Shown in pieces: positions 42,329 to 51,026 of a DNA stretch of 64,000 bases. This stretch comes from Acidobacteriaceae bacterium (GTDB lineage Bacteria; Acidobacteriota; Terriglobia; Terriglobales; Acidobacteriaceae): positions 496,001-560,000 of the forward strand of contig JAOAPN010000014.1 of NCBI GenBank assembly GCA_025462885.1, given 5' to 3'. Made by a program: the position numbers and the translations under genes. The notes beneath the pieces were generated by a model. That model saw only the letters and a list, made by a program, of their open reading frames with translations. It was not told the origin of the DNA and searched no databases. The stretch's first letter is position 1, and each line of letters opens with the position of its first letter.

Positions 42329-43081
42329 ATGCGGGTTTTGATTGTGGAAGACGACGTCGCCCTGGGGCTTTTCCTCCAGAAGGGTTTGAAGCTCGAAGGG
42401 CATGAGGTGAGTTGGGTGGGGGATGGAGAGTCCGGGCTACGGCAAGCGCAGGAGCAGCGGCCGGATCTGATTGTTCTGGATCTGAGTCTTCCGAAGATGG
42501 ATGGGATGCAGGTGCTGGAGCAGATGCACGGGCGGTTCAATGGGACCGCGGTGCTGGTTCTGACCGGGCGAAGCAACGTCGAGGAGCGAGTGAAGTGTCT
42601 GAACCTGGGCGCGGACGACTGCCTGCTGAAGCCCTTCAGTTTTCATGAGCTGACGGCGCGGTGCCGGGCGTTGCTGCGACGGCGCGAGACATTCGCCGAT
42701 CCGATGTTGCGGCATGGGGCGGTGGAACTCAATCGCATCGAGCGCAAGGTGACGCATGGTGGACGGGCTGTTGAGTTGACGGTGAAGGAATTTGCCCTGC
42801 TGGAGTTTTTGATGCAGCGTAGGGGACGGTGTTGCGGGCGGGCGGAACTTCTGCGCGAGGTGTGGCAGATGTCTCCGGATGCGGGGACGAATGTTGTGGA
42901 CGTCTATATCAACTATTTGCGGAAGAAGCTGGGTGCGGTAGTGGGCGACGGGGATGCGGCGCCGGTGATCGAGACGCTGCGAGGGGAAGGCTACCGGATG
43001 GGCGGCGCGAGAAAAATGGTGGCTCGGGCGACTTCGGCGATGGATCTCTTTCCAGGCGGCATCGCCTTGGTGGGCGCTTGA
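42329..43081 (+). CDS. OmpR/PhoB-type response regulator
   Basis: The protein has 250 residues. The receiver has the acidic pair at 8-9, phosphoacceptor Asp51 in LIVLDLSLP and Lys101 in LLKPF. The winged-helix output covers about 130-225 (LTVKEFALLEFLMQRRGR, VVDVYINYLRKKLG, LRGEGYRMGG). A roughly 25-residue tail beyond the wing is unusual. It overlaps closely with the lone HisKA protein (ATG 43083) and precedes the sigma-54 activator, so the three genes probably form one unit ahead of the flagellar cluster. Confidence 0.93.
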   Translation: MRVLIVEDDVALGLFLQKGLKLEGHEVSWVGDGESGLRQAQEQRPDLIVLDLSLPKMDGMQVLEQMHGRFNGTAVLVLTGRSNVEERVKCLNLGADDCLLKPFSFHELTARCRALLRRRETFADPMLRHGAVELNRIERKVTHGGRAVELTVKEFALLEFLMQRRGRCCGRAELLREVWQMSPDAGTNVVDVYINYLRKKLGAVVGDGDAAPVIETLRGEGYRMGGARKMVARATSAMDLFPGGIALVGA

Positions 43082-43082
43082 T

Positions 43083-43334
43083 ATGGAACTGACCCGAGCC
43101 GCGGAGGAGATGATCGCTGGGATCGAGGTGGCGCTGCATGATCTGTGTCAGCCGCTGACGGTGCTGCAATGCAGGCTGGAGATCGGGCTGTTGCGGGGTG
43201 GCGAGGCTACCCAAGCGGCGGTGGTCGAGAGTCTGCGAGAGTGCAAGAGATTAAATGCGGCCGTGCATGCCATGAGGGAGTTGATGGAGCAACGGACGGC
43301 GAAGGACAACGCGACCTTGGAAGGACTGGGCTAA
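43083..43334 (+). CDS. stand-alone HisKA-like phosphoacceptor domain protein
   Basis: The protein has 83 residues and starts one base after the regulator stop codon. Residues 10-75 resemble the dimerisation/phosphoacceptor helices of histidine kinases: ALHDLCQPLTVLQCRLEIGL, with His19 in the H-box position. No ATPase domain follows; the frame stops 4 bases before the next gene. It cannot phosphorylate itself, so it would need to be a phosphotransfer or scaffold protein, or a relic. Its place between an OmpR regulator and a sigma-54 activator suggests phosphotransfer between the two. That is an inference. Confidence 0.75.
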   Translation: MELTRAAEEMIAGIEVALHDLCQPLTVLQCRLEIGLLRGGEATQAAVVESLRECKRLNAAVHAMRELMEQRTAKDNATLEGLG

Positions 43335-43338
43335 CGGA

Positions 43339-44670
43339 ATGGCGATTGAAGCGGTTTTGGGGACGAGAACGATGGAAGTGGCGACGGTCAGGACGGTGGT
43401 GCTGGCGAGTGCGGATGCCGGGCTGCGGCAGAGGTTGCGGGCTTCGTTAACTGGGCTTCGGTGGCAGGTTCGGGAGGCGAGCGGAGGCGCGGAGGCGATG
43501 GTGTTTCTGGAGGAGTCGCGACCGGAGGCGATGCTGGTGGATAGCTGGCTGCCGGACCTTGAGGTGGGCGAGTTCGCGGGACAGATTCGCCTGATGTATC
43601 CGGGGATGGAGTTGCTGCGAGTAGATGGGGCGGCGGAGAGCCAGGGAGTGAGGAGCCCACGGAGGCATGAGTTGCTGCATGCATTGCGAGAGGCGCAGGA
43701 GGCTCCGATGCAGGATACGGCGGCATGGGCGGCGGCTCCTGTCTCGGTACCGTTTTCTGGAGTAAGAGGCGGACTGCTGGGGGCGAGCGCGCCAGTGGTG
43801 CAGGGAGGAATCCGGATGACAAGGCCTGACATCCGGCACGGCTCGGACAGTGAGGCCAAGGAGAACAGGTGGACGGGTGTCTTGGGAGCGAGTCCGGTGC
43901 GACCGCCAGAGATGTTGCCGGAACTGGTTGGGGCAAGTCCTGTGATGCTGGAACTCGCGCGGCTGATCCGGATGGTGGCTCCGCGCTCAACGACAGTGCT
44001 GATTGAGGGCGAGACGGGGACCGGTAAAGAGGTGGTAGCGCGCGCGCTACATCGGCTGGGTCTTCGGGCAGCAAGGCCTTTCGCGGTGCTGAACTGCGCT
44101 GCGATTCCGGAGGCTCTGCTGGAGGCTGAACTGTTCGGTCATACGCGCGGAGCGTTTACGGGAGCGGTACAGTCGCGGACGGGGCGGATCGAGGCGGCGG
44201 ATGGTGGCACGCTTTTTCTGGATGAGATCGGCGAGATGCCGATGGCCTTGCAGGCGAAGATGCTGCGCTTCCTGGAGTGCGGAGAGTTGCAGCGGGTTGG
44301 GGACAATGAGACGGTGCGGGTCGATGTGCGGGTGATTGCGGCGACGCATCAGCCGTTGGAGCAGCGCTCGGCGGAGAAGACTTTCAGACTTGATCTCTAT
44401 CATCGGCTGGCTGTATTTCCGGTGGAGGTGCCTGCGCTGCGGACGCGCATGGAAGACATCAGTCTGCTGGCGGAGCATTTCTTGATTCAACTCGGGCAGG
44501 AGACGCCCCGCAAGCGACTTACGCCTGGCGCTGCGGCGAAGCTGCTGGAGTATGGATGGCCTGGGAATGTGCGAGAGCTGATGCATGTTCTGGAGCGCGG
44601 AACGATCCTGTGCGGCGATTGCCAGGAGATCGATGCTGACGCGATACGTTTTCGCAGAGTGAACGGTTGA
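43339..44670 (+). CDS. sigma-54-dependent activator without a DNA-binding domain
   Basis: The protein has 443 residues. Residues about 17-125 look like a degenerate receiver (Asp68 in MLVDSW is kept, but no clear lysine follows). The AAA+ domain has Walker A GETGTGKE at 224-231, the sigma-54-contacting GAFTGA at 271-276 and Walker B TLFLDE at 291-296. The protein ends about 17 residues after VLERGTILCGDCQE, where NtrC-type proteins would continue into a Fis-like helix-turn-helix. The DNA after the stop holds no such domain in any frame. FlgR of Helicobacter and Campylobacter is a known activator of this kind. It lies directly before flgB, so flagellar control is likely. Confidence 0.88.
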   Translation: MAIEAVLGTRTMEVATVRTVVLASADAGLRQRLRASLTGLRWQVREASGGAEAMVFLEESRPEAMLVDSWLPDLEVGEFAGQIRLMYPGMELLRVDGAAESQGVRSPRRHELLHALREAQEAPMQDTAAWAAAPVSVPFSGVRGGLLGASAPVVQGGIRMTRPDIRHGSDSEAKENRWTGVLGASPVRPPEMLPELVGASPVMLELARLIRMVAPRSTTVLIEGETGTGKEVVARALHRLGLRAARPFAVLNCAAIPEALLEAELFGHTRGAFTGAVQSRTGRIEAADGGTLFLDEIGEMPMALQAKMLRFLECGELQRVGDNETVRVDVRVIAATHQPLEQRSAEKTFRLDLYHRLAVFPVEVPALRTRMEDISLLAEHFLIQLGQETPRKRLTPGAAAKLLEYGWPGNVRELMHVLERGTILCGDCQEIDADAIRFRRVNG

Positions 44671-44749
44671 TCGCCGATACTGTCGGACAAACTTCGGTTG
44701 CCTCTCTGTAATTGTAATGTAATTGATTAGGTTACAAATTTTAGATAAG

Positions 44750-44774
44750 AACGCTCTCATGTGGGAGCGTTTTT
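44750..44774 (+). terminator. intrinsic terminator after the sigma-54 activator gene
   Basis: AACGCTC (44750-44756) pairs with GAGCGTT (44765-44771), extended by C-G and T-G pairs to a 9-bp stem with loop ATGT. TTTGTTT follows. It ends the regulatory unit just before the flgB promoter. Confidence 0.8.
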
Positions 44775-44776
44775 GT

Positions 44777-44792
44777 TTGGGCTTCCAAGTGC
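44777..44792 (+). promoter_or_regulatory. candidate sigma-54 promoter of the flgB operon
   Basis: TTGG (44777-44780) and GC (44791-44792) have the required GG-N10-GC spacing; the -12 element reads GTGC. A start near 44804 would leave a leader of about 15 bases that includes the flgB ribosome-binding site GGAGGTGA. It lies directly after the terminator, as expected for a new transcription unit. Confidence 0.6.
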
Positions 44793-44818
44793 AACAGGAT
44801 TGGCACGGAGGTGAGTGT

Positions 44819-45175
44819 ATGCAAATGACGACCGGTATGGCCGAGGCAGTGCAACGATATCTGGATCTGACGAGCGCGCAGCTTAAGCTGACGGCGGCCA
44901 ACATGGCTAATGTAGATACGCCGGGATTCAAGACGCAGGGGTTCGATTTCGAGCAGGAGATGGCTCGACAGTTGGATGGTACGGCTGCGGACGTCTCTGC
45001 ACCCCAGGCAACTCACGTGGACGGATTGGTGGCACGGCCGGATGGCAATGACGTGTCCATGGACCGCGAAGGCTTGCAGCTTGCAAAGGAGCAGTTGCAG
45101 TTTCGGATGGGCGTGGAGCTATTGAAGCATGAGTTCTCCAGCGTGATGAGCGCCATCCATGCGGAGGCCAGGTAG
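44819..45175 (+). CDS. flgB: flagellar basal-body rod protein FlgB
   Basis: The protein has 118 residues. ATG 44819 follows GGAGGTGA; the frame is open to 44723 but without a site. LTAANMANVDTPGFKTQGFD is the rod-protein N-terminal signature, and QLQFRMGVELLKHEFSSVMS the C-terminal helix. FlgB forms the proximal rod, in the periplasm after export by the flagellar apparatus. First gene of the cluster, 3 bases before flgC. Confidence 0.95.
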   Translation: MQMTTGMAEAVQRYLDLTSAQLKLTAANMANVDTPGFKTQGFDFEQEMARQLDGTAADVSAPQATHVDGLVARPDGNDVSMDREGLQLAKEQLQFRMGVELLKHEFSSVMSAIHAEAR

Positions 45176-45178
45176 CAG

Positions 45179-45688
45179 ATGAATATCTTCGGAGTGATGG
45201 ATGTGAGTGCTTCGGCACTGAAGGCGGAACGGGTTCGAGCCGAGGTCGTCGCCTCGAACATGGCGAACGCCGAGACGACGCAGACCGCAGAGGGTGGACC
45301 GTACCGGCGGCATCATGTGGTCTTTGCGGCGGAGGGCGATGGGAGTTTCCAACAGTCGATGATGGGGCAGTTGCAAGGCACATCAGGCGGCACGGTTTGG
45401 AATGCGACTTCGTTTTCGGCCGGGGCTGGCATGGGATTCGTGGATCCCGCTACCGCTCCTGGGGGTGTGTCGGTTGCGGGGGTGATTGAAGACAACAGCG
45501 ACCCGTTGCGACGCTACGACCCTCAGCATCCGGATGCGGGAGCTGACGGGTATGTGGCTTATCCGGACATCAATCCGCTGACGGAGATGGTGGACCTGAT
45601 GGGTGCAACACGGGCTTACGGGATGAATGCCTCCGCAGTACAGGCGGAAAAGAATATGGCTTCTGCGTCGCTGGACTTATTGAAATAG
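45179..45688 (+). CDS. flgC: flagellar basal-body rod protein FlgC
   Basis: The protein has 169 residues, a little long for the family. The N-terminus MDVSASALKAERVRAEVVAS and NMANAETTQTAEGGPYRR fit FlgC; the C-terminus has YPDINPLTEMVDLMGATRAY. A Gly/Ser-rich insert (about 60-100) accounts for the extra length. It forms the rod with FlgB, FlgF and FlgG; the last two are not in the window. Confidence 0.95.
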   Translation: MNIFGVMDVSASALKAERVRAEVVASNMANAETTQTAEGGPYRRHHVVFAAEGDGSFQQSMMGQLQGTSGGTVWNATSFSAGAGMGFVDPATAPGGVSVAGVIEDNSDPLRRYDPQHPDAGADGYVAYPDINPLTEMVDLMGATRAYGMNASAVQAEKNMASASLDLLK

Positions 45689-45741
45689 CTGTTGGATTTA
45701 TTGAAGTAGTGGGTCTCTAAAAAAATATTGAGGTGATTCGA

Positions 45742-46047
45742 ATGACAGGATTGGGACAGGTCTTAGGGCAGTTACAGAGTGCGGTGGCATCGGCACAGGG
45801 GGCGAGCACCTCAGAAGCTTCCGGGGCAACACCCTTCGCCGGGATGATGCGCTCCATGGTGGAGCAGACGAGTGCGCTGGACCAGCAGGCTTCGCAGACA
45901 GTGACAGGTCTGCTGAATGGACAGGGGGTCGAGATTCACGACGCGATGATCGCGACGCAGAAGGCGGATATGGCTTTCGAACTGGCTCTGCAGGTTCGGA
46001 ACAAGGCGGTTGGGGCGTATCAGCAAATGATGAACATGCAGTTCTAA
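45742..46047 (+). CDS. fliE: flagellar hook-basal body protein FliE
   Basis: The protein has 101 residues. ATG 45742 follows AGGTGA by 6 bases; a GTG 9 bases upstream is in frame. The C-terminal FliE pattern VEIHDAMIATQKADMAFELA and LQVRNKAVGAYQQMMNMQF is clear. FliE joins the MS ring to the rod. The gene is 53 bases after flgC. Confidence 0.94.
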   Translation: MTGLGQVLGQLQSAVASAQGASTSEASGATPFAGMMRSMVEQTSALDQQASQTVTGLLNGQGVEIHDAMIATQKADMAFELALQVRNKAVGAYQQMMNMQF

Positions 46048-46113
46048 AGGTGTGGGCCTGCTGGGCGGCTCAGTTTCTTTGCGAACAATCTTTTCGGATG
46101 ATGAGTGGAGCGG

Positions 46114-47862
46114 ATGGTAGACAGCGGACAAATAGAGAACGGGTTGCGGCGGATGGAGCAGGCAGGAAACGCGGGCCCTGTGCAGCAGGCGTCGGCGGCG
46201 GTGGCTGCGTTGCGGCAACGATTCGCCGCGATGCCGTTGAAGCAACGGAACTGGCTGATGGCGTCGGTTGTGTTTTTGGTGGCGGCAATAGCAGGCATGG
46301 CCTGGTATGCGGAGAGGCCGGACTGGCGGGTATTGTTTTCGGGGTTGGACGCAAAGGACGCGCAGCAGGTTTCGCAGGAGTTGGCTGCTGCTGGTATTCC
46401 CTATGAGATGACCTCGGACGGCACTGGAGTTCAGGTCGCTGCAGAGATGCTGGACAAGGCGCGCATGGAGGTTGCGGCGAAGGGCATGCCGCAGACAGGA
46501 CGGCTGGGTTTTGAGTTGTTCGACAAGCCGAACTGGGTGGGAAGCGAGTTCGACGAGAAGGTGAACTACCAGCGTGCGCTGGAGGGAGAGTTGGAGCACA
46601 CCATTGGAACGATCGGCGCGGTGCGATCGGCAAGGGTGCACCTGGTATTGCCGCAGCAGAGCTTGTTTTCCGGGGAGCAGCGATTGGCTAAGGCGTCCGT
46701 TGTGCTGAAGCTGAAGCGGCCGTCCATGGATCCGGAGCAGGCGGAGGCGATTCGTGCGCTGGTTGCGGGGTCGGTGGAGAATCTCAACGAAGAGCAGGTA
46801 ACGCTGGTGGATGCGGATGGCCGCGTCAGCATGAAGCCGCGGTCGAAGGATGCCGCAGAGGCCGATATCGAGCAGGGAATGGAGACCAAATTGGTAGCGA
46901 TGCTGGAGCCTTTGGCCGGGCGTGATAACGTTCGAGCCACGGTGAAGGTAAGTTACTCCGAGAACTCTGAAGAGCGAACGGATGAGATCTATGATCCGAC
47001 GCAGGTTGCCACGTTTTCGATGCAGAAGAGCGATCAGAATGCTCCGCAGACGGGGAGGCCGCAAGGGGTGCCGGGTACGGCGAGTAACTCTCCTTCCGCA
47101 GCCGCCGCGGGCGGAGTGGCCGGATCGCAAGCAGCTGCGGCACCCGGCACTCCTCCGCTGCTCCAGAAGGAGGCACAGCCGGTGTATCCGCAGGGGACCG
47201 GGATTGGCCAGACGCTGCATCAGGAGAATGGTACTTACGCGGTTACAAAACATCTTCTGCATACGCAACAGGGGCCGGGACGGATTCAAAGGGTTACCGC
47301 GGCAGTGGTGATCAATGACAGAGCTGTTATTGAGGGTGGCGCCAAGACTCTCTGGAAAGCTCGCGGTTCCGAGGAGATGCGCCGTCTTGAGCAGTTGGCC
47401 CAGGCGGCCGTGGGGTACGACGCGAAACGAGGAGACCAGGTGGTGATGGAGAATGTAAGTTTCACTTCAAATTTGCCTGAGGCAAGGGCCTCCGGGCTGG
47501 ACCGAGCACTGAATGGGGCAAAGGCCGCCTTAAGCACTCAGCCGGGATTGTTGAAGACCTTGATGGTCGGTGTCTGCGGGATTTTGATTGTGCTCTTGGT
47601 CCTGCGACCGGTGGCGCAGCAGGTCAAAGCGACGTTGAAGGAGCCGCTTGCACTGCCCACGGGCGACGTGGACAGGGGGGCTGCTGTCCCGATGCTCATT
47701 GCGGACGAGGAGGTTGTACCTCCGGAGCCGAGCCGCCTGCGGGCGCTGCAACCTCCAGCGATCTTCGAGCACGTCTCAGAGCATATCCGGCGAGAGCCGA
47801 TACAAAGCACACGGCTGCTGGAGACATGGATTGGAAGTGAAGAAGGAGCTGCGACCTCATGA
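46114..47862 (+). CDS. fliF: flagellar MS-ring protein FliF
   Basis: The protein has about 582 residues. ATG 46114 follows GGAG closely; a GTG at 46105 is the alternative. A first membrane helix (WLMASVVFLVAAIAGMAWYA) follows an N-terminal cytoplasmic stretch. Ring-building motifs include FSGLDAKDAQQVSQELAAAG, YQRALEGELEHTIGTIGAVR and SVVLKLKRPSMDPEQAEAIR. An Ala/Gly/Pro linker is at about 325-360. A second helix (LKTLMVGVCGILIVLLVLRP) and the FliG-binding tail follow. It forms the membrane ring, base of the motor, and overlaps fliG by four bases. Confidence 0.96.
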   Translation: MVDSGQIENGLRRMEQAGNAGPVQQASAAVAALRQRFAAMPLKQRNWLMASVVFLVAAIAGMAWYAERPDWRVLFSGLDAKDAQQVSQELAAAGIPYEMTSDGTGVQVAAEMLDKARMEVAAKGMPQTGRLGFELFDKPNWVGSEFDEKVNYQRALEGELEHTIGTIGAVRSARVHLVLPQQSLFSGEQRLAKASVVLKLKRPSMDPEQAEAIRALVAGSVENLNEEQVTLVDADGRVSMKPRSKDAAEADIEQGMETKLVAMLEPLAGRDNVRATVKVSYSENSEERTDEIYDPTQVATFSMQKSDQNAPQTGRPQGVPGTASNSPSAAAAGGVAGSQAAAAPGTPPLLQKEAQPVYPQGTGIGQTLHQENGTYAVTKHLLHTQQGPGRIQRVTAAVVINDRAVIEGGAKTLWKARGSEEMRRLEQLAQAAVGYDAKRGDQVVMENVSFTSNLPEARASGLDRALNGAKAALSTQPGLLKTLMVGVCGILIVLLVLRPVAQQVKATLKEPLALPTGDVDRGAAVPMLIADEEVVPPEPSRLRALQPPAIFEHVSEHIRREPIQSTRLLETWIGSEEGAATS

Positions 47863-48944
47863 GCGAGACGATGCAGAGAACGACCGGTGCAGCGTCGCGG
47901 CAACCCCCGCTGCTGCTTGCAGACTCAGGCTTTGTCGCTGCCGAGGTTTCCGGTTTGCGAAAGGCGGCAATTCTGATGGTCGCGCTGGGGGATGACCTGG
48001 CGAAGACCATGTTCCAGGCTCTTTCAGAGCGCGACGTGAAGAGGGTAACGGAGGAGATCACTAGGCTCGGGGACGTTCCGGTTACTCAGTTGACGCAGGT
48101 TCTTACGGAGTTCTATGGACTGCTGGAGACACAGCAGTACGTGGTGCGAGGTGGGGTGGAATATGCGTTGAAGGTGTTGACCGAGGCGTTCGGCGCACAA
48201 AAAGCTAACCAGCTCCTGGTGCAGGTCAACCGCATGAGGGAAAGGAACACTGGGGACCTGGCGGTGCTTCAGAAGATGGAGCCGCAACAGTTGAGCAAGT
48301 TCCTGGAGAATGAACAGCCTCAGACGGTCGCGTTGGTGCTGGCACATCTCGAGGCGCGGAGAGGCGGGACCGTGTTGATGAGTCTCAATCAGGCAACGCG
48401 GGTTGACGTCGTCCGAAAGCTTGCTGAGATGCGACAGTTTTCGCCTGACATGGCGCAGAAGGTCGCCCTGGTATTGCACAAACGTCTAGAGGGGCTGGGG
48501 ACGAGCGGACGCCAGACCTACTCGGGCTTCAAGGCGGTGGCGGATCTGTTGAATGGGATCGACCAGGGAATGAGCAAGGGGATTCTTGAAGAGATTGAGA
48601 CGGAGAGTCCGGAGCTCGCGATCGGAATCAGAAACCTGATGTTCACCTTCGAAGATCTGGTGACAGTTCCGGTCCAAAGTATTCGTGAACTGGTGAGCGC
48701 GGTGGACAAACGCACGCTTGCGTTGGCGCTGAAGGGCGCACAGGACAATATTCTCGCGCATCTTTTTCAGGCGATGAGTTCGAGGGCGGTGGAGATGCTG
48801 AAGGACGACATGGAAGCGCTCGGACCGGTGCGAAGCAGGGACGTCAACGGTGCAAGACAGGCGTTGCTCGTGCTGGCGAGAAAGATGGAGAGCGAAGGAA
48901 AGATTCTGCTGAAGCTGGAGGCCGATGATGATCTCACAGTCTGA
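47859..48944 (+). CDS. fliG: flagellar motor switch protein FliG
   Basis: The protein has 361 residues. The N-terminal domain has AAILMVALGDDLAKTMFQAL. The middle domain has MEPQQLSKFLENEQPQTVAL, an EHPQ-type motif in variant form. The C-terminal charged torque helix contains DDMEALGPVRSRDVNGARQA. FliG is the rotor protein contacting the MotA stator. Start overlaps the fliF stop (ATGA). Confidence 0.96.
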   Translation: MSETMQRTTGAASRQPPLLLADSGFVAAEVSGLRKAAILMVALGDDLAKTMFQALSERDVKRVTEEITRLGDVPVTQLTQVLTEFYGLLETQQYVVRGGVEYALKVLTEAFGAQKANQLLVQVNRMRERNTGDLAVLQKMEPQQLSKFLENEQPQTVALVLAHLEARRGGTVLMSLNQATRVDVVRKLAEMRQFSPDMAQKVALVLHKRLEGLGTSGRQTYSGFKAVADLLNGIDQGMSKGILEEIETESPELAIGIRNLMFTFEDLVTVPVQSIRELVSAVDKRTLALALKGAQDNILAHLFQAMSSRAVEMLKDDMEALGPVRSRDVNGARQALLVLARKMESEGKILLKLEADDDLTV

Positions 48945-49668
48945 CAGCTCGCGCGGCCAGGATGCGAGGACGCTCGTCGCACCGGAGATAGGAGATGCGA
49001 TTCCGTGGAATACCGGTGTGAAGCCGCTGGAGTTTCAGGTGCTTCGATCGCCTCAGGCATCGACTTCTGCAGCCGAAGAGTCAGGGCGGTTCGAGGAGCC
49101 GATAGTGCCAGGCGATGAAGTTATTTTGGATGGCTCCGTGGCGGTCGATGGCGATGTCCAACTGCACGCACAGGAAATGGACTCGGCAATAGAACGCGGA
49201 AGAGCAGAAGGACGTAACGAGGTGTCCACGGAATGCGAGCTACAGCTTGATGCTCAACGGATGCAAATTTTGAAAACTTGCGATGGCTTCGGGATTGAGC
49301 GTGAGAAGTACTTTCGTTCGGTTGAGGCGGAAGTAGTCAAGCTTGCGCTTGCGATTGCCAAACGAATTCTGCATCGCGAGGTGATGCTGGATCCGCTCGT
49401 AGTGCAAGGAGTCGTCAAGGTTGCATTGGAGAAGCTGATGGATTCGACAGGAACGATTCTGCGTGTACCGCAAGAGGACGTTACGGCCTGGTGTGATCGT
49501 TTCAGTTCCAGTGGAGTGAGTGGGGTGGAGATTCGAGGGGATTCCCAGCTTACGAGTGGGGAGTGTGTGCTTGAGACGCAGGTGGGGCGAGTTGAGCTGG
49601 GAGTCGTGGCACAGCTTGCGGAGATCGAGAAGGGCTTCTTCGATCTGTTGCAGGAGAGACCGGTTTAG
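48925..49668 (+). CDS. fliH: flagellar export regulator FliH
   Basis: The protein has 247 residues and overlaps fliG by 20 bases. The variable N-terminal half is acidic. The C-terminal part has VVKLALAIAKRILHREVMLD and GVVKVALEKLMDSTGTILRV, typical of FliH. FliH tethers and restrains the FliI ATPase at the export gate. The gene overlaps fliI by one base. Confidence 0.88.
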   Translation: MMISQSDSSRGQDARTLVAPEIGDAIPWNTGVKPLEFQVLRSPQASTSAAEESGRFEEPIVPGDEVILDGSVAVDGDVQLHAQEMDSAIERGRAEGRNEVSTECELQLDAQRMQILKTCDGFGIEREKYFRSVEAEVVKLALAIAKRILHREVMLDPLVVQGVVKVALEKLMDSTGTILRVPQEDVTAWCDRFSSSGVSGVEIRGDSQLTSGECVLETQVGRVELGVVAQLAEIEKGFFDLLQERPV

Positions 49669-51026
49669 TGGATATGGAGATGGCGCTGCCTATGGCTGAT
49701 AGCAACTCGGCCTGCGTGAACGACGGAAGCCTGGCACCGTACTTAGTGCAACTCGTGACACGTCCTGCGTGGAGATGGACCGGGACTGTGGTGGAAGCGA
49801 ATGCCCAGACGGTCGAATCGGAGGGCCCTCTGTGCTCAGTGGGGGAGTGCTGCGAGATTGTGAGTGGGGAAGGTGTGCGGCATCGTGCGGAGGTGATTGG
49901 ATTTCGGGGTCGACATGTTCTTGCTATGCCGCTTGGGGCGACCCAGGGGATTCGATATGGAGACACCTTGCAGGCGCTTGGGGTTGCGCCAAGCGTTGCG
50001 GTCGGCGATCAAATGTTAGGGCGGATTCTAAGTGCCGTAGGCGCTCCGCTGGATGGCCGATCTCTACCACGATCCGAGTCTGCATGGCCGCTGGATGGCC
50101 GGTTGCCGAGTCCGATGCAACGTGAACCGATCCGGCTCCCTATGCAGACGGGTGTGCGTGTTCTGGATGGAATGCTTACGGTCGGACGTGGGCAGCGTGT
50201 GGGGATCTTTGGAGGCTCGGGGGTAGGTAAGAGCACATTGATCGGCATGATGACACGGAACACCGCCGCCGACCTGACGGTGGTGGGACTGGTTGGAGAG
50301 CGCGGCCGCGAGGTTCGGGAGTTTGTCGAAGATGCTTTAGGCGAGGAGGGCCGGCGGCGTTCTGTTGTCCTGGTATCGACCTCGGATGAGAGCCCGCTGT
50401 TGCGTATGCGAGCGGCCATGGCGGCGACCTCTATCGCGGAGTTTTACGCAGCGCAAGGAAAGCATGTATTGCTGGTTCTTGATTCTCTGACGCGGTACGC
50501 AATGGCGGCTCGCGAGGTGGGATTGGCTGCCGGGGAGCCGCCCGCGAGCAAGGGGTATACGCCGAGTGTCTTTACGCGATTGGCAAAACTCGTCGAGCGC
50601 GCGGGAAATTTTCAGCGGGGAAGTATTACTGCCTTCTACACGGTCTTGATGGAGGGGGATGATCAACAGGATCCTGTGGTGGATTCGGTCCGGTCTTTGC
50701 TGGATGGACACGTGGTGCTCTCCAGGTCGCTCGCGGCGGGAGGCCACTATCCTCCTGTGGATGTGCTGGACTCTTTGAGCCGGTTGATGCCATCAGTGAC
50801 GACGGCTGAGCATCGGCAGAGAGCTGCACTCATTCGCAAACTGATGGCTACCTACGCTCGTTCGGAAGACCTTATCCGTATCGGAGCCTATAAAACGGGG
50901 AGTGATCCTGATCTGGATCGTGCGATGCATGCAGTGCCGCGGATTCGTCAGTTTCTTGAGCAAGGAAGCTCTGAGAGAGTCACGATGGAGCAGTCGATCG
51001 AACGGCTCTGTAGCCTGGAGATCTAG
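49668..51026 (+). CDS. fliI: flagellar export ATPase FliI
   Basis: The protein has 452 residues and starts at GTG overlapping the fliH stop. Walker A GGSGVGKST is at 182-190. VVGLVGERGREVREFVEDAL, the Walker B region KHVLLVLDSLTRYAMAAREV and GSITAFYTVLMEGDDQQDPV follow. It powers the unfolding and loading of flagellar export substrates. Confidence 0.97.
   Translation: MDMEMALPMADSNSACVNDGSLAPYLVQLVTRPAWRWTGTVVEANAQTVESEGPLCSVGECCEIVSGEGVRHRAEVIGFRGRHVLAMPLGATQGIRYGDTLQALGVAPSVAVGDQMLGRILSAVGAPLDGRSLPRSESAWPLDGRLPSPMQREPIRLPMQTGVRVLDGMLTVGRGQRVGIFGGSGVGKSTLIGMMTRNTAADLTVVGLVGERGREVREFVEDALGEEGRRRSVVLVSTSDESPLLRMRAAMAATSIAEFYAAQGKHVLLVLDSLTRYAMAAREVGLAAGEPPASKGYTPSVFTRLAKLVERAGNFQRGSITAFYTVLMEGDDQQDPVVDSVRSLLDGHVVLSRSLAAGGHYPPVDVLDSLSRLMPSVTTAEHRQRAALIRKLMATYARSEDLIRIGAYKTGSDPDLDRAMHAVPRIRQFLEQGSSERVTMEQSIERLCSLEI

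Noticed and set aside
44672..44680. GCCGATAC after the activator gene as a sigma-28 -10 element
   Set aside because: No acceptable -35 element (TAAAGTTT-like) lies 11 bases upstream.
44801..44818. TTGGCACGGAGG just before flgB as the -24 element of sigma-54
   Set aside because: The base pair 10 bases after GG is AG, not GC, and the stretch is the ribosome-binding site. The TTGG 20 bases upstream has the right spacing.
45811..47289. Minus-strand frame of 492 codons opposite fliE/fliF
   Set aside because: Arg/Leu/His-rich shadow without motif; fliF on the other strand is clearly real.
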